A DNA stretch of 30,922 nt from a bacterium (GTDB lineage Bacteria; Planctomycetota; J058; JAJDCP01), in assembly GCA_030428695.1 (NCBI GenBank), contig JAUIEM010000060.1, positions 1 to 30,922 of the forward strand, read 5' to 3'. The notes under the pieces were generated by a model, which was not told the origin of the DNA, ran no database searches, and saw only the letters and a list, made by a program, of their open reading frames with translations. This document shows positions 1 through 7,800 of the stretch, one piece after another; within the stretch, counting starts at the first letter, position 1, and the number at the start of each line of letters is the position of its first letter. Position numbers and translations under genes: made by a program.

Positions 1-3000
1 TCGCGGCGGGAGAGCCCGATCAGCCCGCTCGAGTCGCTGGCCAGGACCAGGCGCATCACCGCGCGCAACACCGCGATCTCCTGGCTGTCCGGGGCGAGCG
101 CGAAGGCTTCGGAGAGCTCGTCGTTCGCGGCGAGCCAGTCGCCCGCCTCGATCCGGTCGCGGGCGGCGACCAGCCGCAGGGCGGGATCGTCCGGGCGCTG
201 CTGGAGCCGGCGTCGCAGCTCGCGCCGGCAGGCCTCGGTGGTGGCGGCGAGCGCGCTGGAGGAGCGATTCGCGAGCGTGAAGGCGAGGGCGAGCTCGACG
301 GCGGTCTCCGCCGAGCCGCCGCGCTGCCGGGAGAGCAGCAGGGCCTCCTGCGCCGACTCCGCGGTCGCGCGGACCCGCGGGTCCGCGTCCTGCCGCAGGG
401 CCTGCAGCCCGGGCTCGGGGTCGAAGTGCAGGTCGGTCCAGTGCGCCCCGGCCAGGGCCAGGGTCAGCGCGTAGCTCGCCCGCAACCGCCAGCCACGTGC
501 GTCGACCAGTCGCGCGAGCTGCTCCCTGGGGAGCTGCGGGAGCTTGCGCCAGAGCTCCGCGAGGGTCATCGCCTGCAGGGCGCCGTCGAAGCGCTCACAG
601 GCCAGCGCCTGATCGAGCCAGTGCGCGAAGTCCGCGGGCGCGACGCACAGCCGGCTCGCCCACGCCGCCTCCGCGAGCACGGGGCTTGGCAGCGCGCACA
701 GCCCGGTCAGGATCGTGTGCTCGGCGTGGTGCGGGAAGCGGCCGAGGGCGAGGATCGCCCGCAGCCGCTCGCCGGGCGGCGCCTGATCGTCCTGCGCGGT
801 CTCGCCGTGGACCCGTTTCTCGTGCTCGAGCACCCGGGTCAGCGCGTGGAGCTTCCCCGGCTCGGCGTGGCGGTGCACCGTCTGCCAGCCGCGCGCCAGC
901 GAGGGCGCGTCGAGCCGCGCCAGCCAGGTGTCGACGAGCACCGGCAGCACCGACGGGTCGTCCGGGGCCAGGGCGAGCAGCCGCCAGCGCGCGTCCTCCG
1001 CCGAGGCGCGCAGCTCCAGGGCGCCGCTCGCGACCAGCTGCAGGCGGACGGCGTCGGCATCGCGCGGCCGCGCCTCCACGACCTCGGCGAGCAGCGCGAG
1101 GGCTTCCGCAAGATCCTCCCCATCTTCGACCAGCAGCCGCGCGAGCCGCAGGCGGTCGTCGATCTCCCCGCCGAGCGCGAGCGCGTAGTCGAAGGCCTCG
1201 CGTGCCCCGGCGCGGTCTCCGGTCGCGAGCAGGGCGCGCCCGAGCAGCGACTGCACCTCGTCGTCGGGAGCGAGGACGGCGGCACGGCGCAGCGGCTCGA
1301 GCGCCGCGGCGGGCTCCCCGGCCTGGATGAGCAGCCGGCCGAGGGCGCGCTGGGCGCCGAACAGGCTCGCGTCGAGGGCGATCGCGCGCTCGAGCTCGGC
1401 GCGCGCGACGACCGGGGACTCGGTCAGCACCGCGAGACCCCGCTTCTCCGCCTCGCGGGCCGCGGAGCGGAGCTCGCGCTCGCGCAGGAAGCCGAGCGAG
1501 GTCAGGAGCGCGAGGCTGAGCAGCGCGATGCCGACGATCACGGCGAAGCGCGTCGGGTGGCGGCGCACCCACAGCATGCCCCGCTCGAGGCGGGAGACCG
1601 GGCGCGCGACGACCGGCTGGCCGGTCAGGAAGCGGCGCAGGTCGGCGGCGAGGGCGGCGGCGTTGCGGTAGCGCCGGCCGGGCTCCTTGGCGAGGGCCCG
1701 GCAGGTGATCGCGCCGAGGTCGCGCGGAACCTCCGGGCGCAGCTGCGAGGGCGGCAGCGGCTCGTGGCTGAGGATCTGCTTGGTCAGCTCGCTGCGCAGC
1801 TCGGCGCGGAAGGGCGGAGCGCCGACCAGCAGCTCGTAGAGGATCGCCCCGAGCGCGTAGATGTCGGTCGCCGGACCGATCGCGTCGCGCCTCCCCTCGA
1901 CCTGCTCGGGAGCCATATACTGCAGGGTGCCGAGCACCGCGCCGGTGCGCGTCAGCCCGTCGTCGGAGGCGAGGTCGGCGGCGATGCCGAAGTCGCCGAT
2001 GCGCGGGCGGCCGTCCTCTTCGAGCAGGATGTTGGCCGGCTTGAGGTCGCGGTGCACGATGCCCTCGCCGTGGACGTAGTCCATCGCCGCCGCGAGCTTC
2101 TGCACCAGGGCGGCGGCGCGGCGCACCCCGAAAGGACCCTCCTCCTGCAGCCGCTGGGCGAGCGAGCCGCCGGCGACGAAGTCCATCGCGAGGTAGGGCG
2201 CCCCGTCGGCGAAGTCGACCTCGTGGATGGCGATGACGCCCGGGTGCTGCAGCCGGGCGAGCGTGCGCGCCTCACGCATGAAGCGCTGCAGCCGCGGCTT
2301 GCTCGCGCCGTCGCCGAACAGGAGGCGCTTGACCGCGTAGGCCCGGCCGAGCATCGCGTGGCGCGCCCGGAAGACGATGCCCATCCCGCCGCGCGCGACC
2401 TCCTCGACCAGCTCGTAGCTCCCACAGCGGCCGAGGGGCGCGGGGCCGGGGGCGGGTATCACCTCCTCGGGCGCGACCGTGCCGAGCAGCTGCTCGAGCT
2501 GCCCGACCAGCTCTCCGGCGTCGCTGAGGCGGCGGCGGGGGTCGAGGTCGAGCAGCCGGTCGAGCAGGGCCTGCACCGGCCGGCGGATGTCGAAGCGCTC
2601 GAGGGCGAACAGGTCCGGCAGGCCCGCGGGCGGGGGACCGCCTGTCAAACAGGAGTAGAGGGTCGCGCCGAGGGAGTACAGGTCCATCGACGCGCCGCTC
2701 GGTCCGCGCGCCAGAGAGGGCGTGAACTCGGGGGCGAGGAAGGCCCGGGAGCGCTCGCCGAGGCCGTGGGCGGTGCTGCTGTCACTGACCCGCAGGCGCC
2801 GCTCGTCGGCGAGCAGCAGCTTGGTCGGGCGGATGCCGCCGTGGGCGACCCCGTGGGCGTGCAGCAGGCGTAGCGCCCGCGCCACCTGCAGGGCGTAGCG
2901 CAGGGCGCGTTCCTCGGGCAGCGGTCCGTCCTCGAGCTGGTCGGCGAGGCTGCCGTGCTCGAACAGGGGCGTCGCGACCCACACGGTGGAGGCGTCGAGC

Positions 3001-3242
3001 TTCCCGCAGCCGAGCCCTTCGACCAGCAGGCTCGACGAGGTGGTCGCGGCGATCGAGGCGAGCTGTCGGAAGTGGGCCAGGGTCGCCTCGACGGCGTCGG
3101 GGTCGGGCACGGTGAGCAGCTTGACGACCGCTGCCCGGTCGTCCTCGTCACGTCTCCCCCGCCACGCGCCACCGTCCTCGCCGAGGGGCGCGTCGAGCGA
3201 AAAGCCGGGGACGCGCGGGGCGCGCGGAGAGGCAGCTTCCAT
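1..3242 (-). CDS. Membrane Ser/Thr protein kinase, tandem pseudokinase-kinase with TPR-like tail (partial, C-terminus outside window)
   Basis: The frame is open from an ATG at 3242 to the window edge (about 1080 residues). Residues about 14-255 form a kinase-like fold that has lost its catalytic residues: the HRDLKPxN loop reads HGGIRPTK (134-141), DFG reads DSS (154-156) and the glycine loop is degenerate. The probable ATP lysine K41 and an APE-like motif remain. Residues about 272-535 form a second kinase domain with an intact loop (RGGMGIVF), AVK, HRD (397-399), KPAN and DFG (417-419), so it is probably active. A transmembrane helix follows at about 563-585. The rest is helical, with TPR-like repeats at about 600-720, and would lie outside the cytoplasm. 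The gene starts 41 bases after the caspase-like lipoprotein gene and has its own TATACT element six bases before the ATG. Cytoplasmic kinases with extracytoplasmic TPR-like sensors are typical of planctomycetes and myxobacteria; the substrate is unknown. Confidence 0.9.
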   Translation of the reverse strand, partial: MEAASPRAPRVPGFSLDAPLGEDGGAWRGRRDEDDRAAVVKLLTVPDPDAVEATLAHFRQLASIAATTSSSLLVEGLGCGKLDASTVWVATPLFEHGSLADQLEDGPLPEERALRYALQVARALRLLHAHGVAHGGIRPTKLLLADERRLRVSDSSTAHGLGERSRAFLAPEFTPSLARGPSGASMDLYSLGATLYSCLTGGPPPAGLPDLFALERFDIRRPVQALLDRLLDLDPRRRLSDAGELVGQLEQLLGTVAPEEVIPAPGPAPLGRCGSYELVEEVARGGMGIVFRARHAMLGRAYAVKRLLFGDGASKPRLQRFMREARTLARLQHPGVIAIHEVDFADGAPYLAMDFVAGGSLAQRLQEEGPFGVRRAAALVQKLAAAMDYVHGEGIVHRDLKPANILLEEDGRPRIGDFGIAADLASDDGLTRTGAVLGTLQYMAPEQVEGRRDAIGPATDIYALGAILYELLVGAPPFRAELRSELTKQILSHEPLPPSQLRPEVPRDLGAITCRALAKEPGRRYRNAAALAADLRRFLTGQPVVARPVSRLERGMLWVRRHPTRFAVIVGIALLSLALLTSLGFLRERELRSAAREAEKRGLAVLTESPVVARAELERAIALDASLFGAQRALGRLLIQAGEPAAALEPLRRAAVLAPDDEVQSLLGRALLATGDRAGAREAFDYALALGGEIDDRLRLARLLVEDGEDLAEALALLAEVVEARPRDADAVRLQLVASGALELRASAEDARWRLLALAPDDPSVLPVLVDTWLARLDAPSLARGWQTVHRHAEPGKLHALTRVLEHEKRVHGETAQDDQAPPGERLRAILALGRFPHHAEHTILTGLCALPSPVLAEAAWASRLCVAPADFAHWLDQALACERFDGALQAMTLAELWRKLPQLPREQLARLVDARGWRLRASYALTLALAGAHWTDLHFDPEPGLQALRQDADPRVRATAESAQEALLLSRQRGGSAETAVELALAFTLANRSSSALAATTEACRRELRRRLQQRPDDPALRLVAARDRIEAGDWLAANDELSEAFALAPDSQEIAVLRAVMRLVLASDSSGLIGLSRR

Positions 3243-3248
3243 GTCCCC

Positions 3249-3254
3249 AGTATA
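3249..3254 (-). promoter_or_regulatory. Putative -10 element (TATACT) for a leaderless kinase mRNA
   Basis: Read on the minus strand, TATACT is followed by six bases and then the ATG at 3242. A transcript starting about seven bases after the -10 element would begin at the ATG itself. No Shine-Dalgarno sequence lies between them, and the base 17 positions upstream begins a poor -35 (CTCGGT). A leaderless transcript is an inference. Confidence 0.4.
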
Positions 3255-3283
3255 CCAAGCCTGGTGATTCCACCGAGGGGCCC

Positions 3284-4807
3284 TTAGCGCGGGCCGATCT
3301 CGAACAGGAACTTCTCCGGCGAGCCGATCAGGGTCGGGGTCTGCTCCGAGCCGGTGAAGGCGAGCGCGGCCGGGGGGACACGCTCGGTCAGATGGTCGTA
3401 GAGCTCGTTGAGCGACAGCTCGCCGTCGCCGGTGCGGTCCTTGGGCTCGCGCTCGGAGGTCAGGAAGTAGGTCATCAGCCCGTACTGGTCCTCGGGGCGC
3501 CCCGAGCGGAGGTCGTGGGCCGCCTCCTTCGCCCCGGCCGCGACGATCGCCACCCAGCCCCGGGCGGGATCCCCGAGGGCGGACAGGTAGCCGTCGGGCG
3601 CTGGCTCCTGGCTCTCCGGGTGGGTGCGCCCGCCGCTTCCGCCGAAGGAGGTGTCGAGCAGGAACAGCACGTGCCGCGAGCGCACCCGCTCCATCGCCGC
3701 CCGCAGCTCGTCGAGGGCGAGGCTGCTACCGGCGCAGGCGAGCTCGCCGCCGCCGTCGGTGAAGCGGCCCTGCCCGGAGTAGTAGAACACCACCCGGTCG
3801 AGGGTCAGGGTCTTGTCCGCCTGCAGGGCCTCGACCGCCGCGAGCACCTTCTCCGGCGTCGCCTGTTCGCCGCTCAGGCGGCGCAGGTTCTGCCGCTCGA
3901 CCCCGTGCCGCAGCAGGAAGTCCTCGGCGGCCTGGGCGTCGCGCTCGGCGTTTCCCCAGGATCCTCCGACCACGACGGCGAAGGTGCGCTCCTGGCCCGC
4001 CACGCCCTCGTTGAACATGCGCTGCACCAGCTCGGACTGGATGTACGGGGGCAGCACGTTGCGCAGGTCGGCGAGCAGCGCCTTCTCGAACTGCCGCAGG
4101 GCGTGGGGGTAGAGCTGCTCGAAGATCAGCTGCCAGTTGCTCGGGTCGAAGGCGCCGGGGGTGCGGAAGATGCTGAGGATCAGCCAGCCGTGCATGAACT
4201 CGTTCAGCCACTCCTCGTGGCTGACCTCGTAGGTCTCGACGAACAGCTCGGTGTCGGTGCGCACCTCGCGGATCGTCACCCGCACGGTCAGGTCGACGAC
4301 GAAGGTCTCGTCCGGCACCCACCAGGTGAAGGGCGGGCTCCAGGTGAAGTAGTTCAGCAGGTTCAGCCACCACAGGAGGCCGACGCTGCCGCCGTAGCGT
4401 ACCGTGCAGCGCTCGACCTCGGTCAGCATGTAGAGCCGGTCGCCGTTCGCGTCGGCGGTCGCCCGTGCCGTGCTGCGGGCGCTGCCGGCGTCCTGGCTGG
4501 CGATGCCGCGGAAGATGTTCGACCACTCGAGCAGGCCCTTGAGGTCGGTCTGCAGGCCCTGGCGGTCGATCCGCATCGGGTAGGCCTCGGACAGCTCCTC
4601 CTCAGAGGTCGTCCGGCCCGCCGGCAGCACCCCGAGGCTGTCCGGCCGGTCGCGCTGCGTGATCGGCGCGATCGACAAGCCGTAGTCGATCTTCGCCGCG
4701 CCGGTGACGCGCAAGGCCTCGAGCTCGGGGTCCTCGCCGCGGGTCAGCGGCGGTCCGACGCTGCATCCGGCGAGCAGGGCGAGGACGGCAAGGAGGGATA
4801 ATCTCAC
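3284..4807 (-). CDS. Caspase-fold (peptidase C14-like) lipoprotein lacking the catalytic His-Cys pair
   Basis: This 507-residue protein starts at GTG 4807, chosen because GGAG lies seven bases upstream and the next residues form a lipoprotein signal (LLAGC, lipid-modified C15). A middle region (about 20-285) has no recognised domain. From about 290 it follows the caspase-like p20 fold: the AVVVGGSWGN opening strand, VVFYYSGQG, LLDTSFGG and a final LIGSPEKFLFEI strand. Active family members have SGHG and DxCxSG. Here His is Gln346 and Cys is Ser387, so thiol protease activity is unlikely. A loop at 457-468 (DRTGDGELSLNE) fits an EF-hand-like calcium site. The gene is 11 bases downstream of the dual-kinase/FGE gene, almost certainly in one operon, so it may act as an outer-membrane or periplasmic partner of that receptor. 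The fold call is good; the function is unknown. Confidence 0.85.
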   Translation of the reverse strand: MRLSLLAVLALLAGCSVGPPLTRGEDPELEALRVTGAAKIDYGLSIAPITQRDRPDSLGVLPAGRTTSEEELSEAYPMRIDRQGLQTDLKGLLEWSNIFRGIASQDAGSARSTARATADANGDRLYMLTEVERCTVRYGGSVGLLWWLNLLNYFTWSPPFTWWVPDETFVVDLTVRVTIREVRTDTELFVETYEVSHEEWLNEFMHGWLILSIFRTPGAFDPSNWQLIFEQLYPHALRQFEKALLADLRNVLPPYIQSELVQRMFNEGVAGQERTFAVVVGGSWGNAERDAQAAEDFLLRHGVERQNLRRLSGEQATPEKVLAAVEALQADKTLTLDRVVFYYSGQGRFTDGGGELACAGSSLALDELRAAMERVRSRHVLFLLDTSFGGSGGRTHPESQEPAPDGYLSALGDPARGWVAIVAAGAKEAAHDLRSGRPEDQYGLMTYFLTSEREPKDRTGDGELSLNELYDHLTERVPPAALAFTGSEQTPTLIGSPEKFLFEIGPR

Positions 4808-4818
4808 GTCAGGTCTCC

Positions 4819-7800
4819 TCAGGGCTGCTCGGCGACGCAGCGGAAGCCGACCTGCGGGTTCTTGTCCCCGGGCGGGAAGTAGGCGCGGTTGGCGGAGCGC
4901 AGCTGCTGCTCGATGAAGGACTGGAAGCTGCCGCCGCGCACCACCCGGGCCTCCTGCCCGTGCTCGGGCCGCGGCTCGCCGCCCGGGTAGGCGTCGTACC
5001 AGTCCCGCGTCCACTCGAAGGCGTTGCCGGCCAGGTCGAGCACGCCCTGCGGGGTCGCGCCGTTCGGGTAGCTGCCGACCTCGGCGGGCTCGGCCTTGGC
5101 GTAGTGGCAGCGGGTCTCGTAGGCGGCGTCGCCCCAGGGGAACGGACGCCCCTCCGCGCCGCGGGCCGCGAGCTCCCACTGCGCCTCGCTCGGCAGGCTC
5201 TTGCCCGCCCAGCGGGCGTAGGCGTAGGCGTCGTACCAGCTGACCCCGACGACCGGGCGGCGCGGATGCGCGGTCTGGTCCTGCCAGCCGTGGGGGGTGT
5301 GGTCGTAGCCCTCGGGCTCGTCGGGATGGCACAGGCCGCGCTCGCGGTGGTCGCTGCCCGCGGGCAGGGCGCGCAGCTCGTCGAGGAAGGTCCGGTAGGC
5401 CTGGACCTGGGTCTCGTTCGGGTCGATGCGGAAGCTCTCGACCGCGACCGTGTGGATCGGGCTCGCCAGCGGCAGGTCGGAGGCGTCGGCCCCGAGGGAG
5501 AAGGCGGTGACGCCTTCGATCAGCACCATGCCCTCCTTGAGCATCTCGAGGGAGTCGATGCCCTTCGCGACCGCGTCCAGGCGCTCCGCCAGCGCGGGCT
5601 CCTCGAAGGCCCGCGCGGCCTCCAGGGACGTCCGGGCCAGGCCGACGCGCCGCAGGGCCAGAGAGCGCTCTGCCCGCTCGGCCAGGTAGCGGGCCTGCTC
5701 GGCGCGCCGCTCGCGGAGCCGTCCGCGGACCCGCTCGCCGGCCAGCCACGCCTCGGTGGGCTCGAGCTGCCGTCCGCTGGTCGGATCGCTGACGGGCCCG
5801 AACACCGCCGGCAGCCTGGCGAGCGCGTCGATCGCCGCGTCGTAGTGTTCCGGCTGCTCTTCGGTGAACGCCGTCGCCGCCTGGCTCCCGACCGCGTCGA
5901 GCGCGTCGAGCGCGCGCATAGCGTCGGCCGCGCGCCGCTCGAGCACCTCGCGGGCCTGGCCTTTGGCGGTGTTTCCCGCGCGCGTCGCCTCGAACTGCTC
6001 GTAGATCGACAGGTAGGCGTCGTACAACCCGACGTAGCTCTCGTTCCCCGCCTCGCGCAGCCCGTCGGCGACGGCGAGCTGGGCGCGCGCCTCGACCTCG
6101 GCCTGGTTCTCCTCGGAGCTCAGCTCCTCGAGCACCCAGACCAGGGTGTCGTTGACGGTCGCGGACAGCGACGGATACAGGGTCCGGACCCGCTCGCGGA
6201 AGACCCGCAAGGTGTCGCCCACATCGGGGTCGATATCCTCGCGCATCCGCGCGACGACGCCGCGCACGCGTTGCCACTCCGCCTTGAGCTGCTCGATCCT
6301 GCGCTTCTGCAGGGCGAGCGTCGCGAGGTAGAGCGAGTCCTCGATGCCGGCCGAGATGGCCCGGTACAGCTTGTCGTACGAGGCCTCGTAGTCCTGCCCG
6401 GCGACCCGCATGCCCTCCTCGGCGAGGGAGCGCGCCGCGGCGCGCCGGGTCAGCTCCTGCTGCCAGCCCTCGAGCTCGGCCTCGAGGGCGGCGAAGGTCG
6501 CCCGCTCTTCGTCGCTGCCGAGCTCCTCGGCGAGCGGGTCGAGCCGGGTCAGCCGGTCGCGCAGGCCCTTCAGGGTGCTCGCGTCGAGCGCGGCAGCGGC
6601 GAAGGCCGGGCGCTCGGCGTCGACCGCCTCGACGAGGGCGGCGAAGCCGGTGTCCCACTCGGCCCGCTTGTCGGCGCCGGCGCGCGGCGCCCAGATCAGC
6701 GCTCCGACCAGCACCGCGACCAGCAGCAAAAGGACGCCGATCAGCAGCGGCGTGCGGCTCTTCTTCCGCGGCTCGAAGGGCTTGCGCCCGGCCTTGACCT
6801 CGCGCTGCAGCTCGAGCACCTTCAGGCTGCCGTCGCTGAAGCCGTCGAGGGCCTGGAGGAACTCGTCGATGGTCTGGAAGCGGTCTTCCTTCTTCTTGAG
6901 CAGCATCTTCTCGACGATCAGCGACAGCCCCTTGGGGATCTCGCCGTTGCGCTCGTTCGGCGGCTTCGGCAGCACGTGCCCGTGCTGGTAGATCACCGCC
7001 TGCGGCGAGTCGCCGGTAAATGGCCGGGCGCCGGTCAGGGCGTAGTAGAAGGTCGCGCCGAGGGAATACACGTCGCTGCGCGGGTCGATCGGCTCGCCCG
7101 CGCCCTGCTCGGGGGACATGTAGTAGGGCGAGCCGATCACCTGCTCGGCGGTCAGCTCGCTCTGCTTCTCGTAGAAGCGCGCGAGGCCGAAGTCGGCGAC
7201 CTTGACGTTGCCGCTGTCCGTGATGTCGATGCTGGTCTCGCCGCTGTCGGTCGCGATCAGGATGTTCTCGGGCTTGACGTCGCGGTGCACGATGCCCTGC
7301 TGGTGCGCGGCCTTCAGCCCGAGGGCCGCCTGGCGGATCAGGTCGCTCGCGACGTCGACGTCGAGCAGGCCCTCCTCGACGACCCGGTCGGCGAGGGACT
7401 TCCCGGAGACCAGCTCCATCACCAGGAAGTGCAGGGTCGCGTTCTGCACCTCGGCCTTGCTCCACTCGTACACCTCGACCACGTGCGGGCTCTTGACCTG
7501 GCTGGCGGCCTTCCACTCCTGATGGAAGCGCATCAGGTGCGTCACGTCGGACAGGGTGTGCGAGGCGAGCACCTTCATCGCGACGTTGCCGCGCTCGCCG
7601 TAGGCCTCGTACACGATGCCGACGCCGCCGCGGCCGAGCTCGCGCTGGATCCGCCACTTGCCGACCCAGTCCCCGCGCTTGAGCTCGACGGTGTGGTGGG
7701 GCGAGGCCTGCATCCCCCCCTGCACGATCAGCGTGCCGCCCTGCTGCAGAGCGTCGAGGGCCTCGACGCAGGCCCGGGCGGAGGGGTAGCGCTCGTGCGG

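Noticed and set aside
426..2873. A long plus-strand frame opposite the first kinase gene
   Set aside because: The minus strand carries unmistakable kinase motifs over the same bases; the plus-strand product has no recognisable feature.
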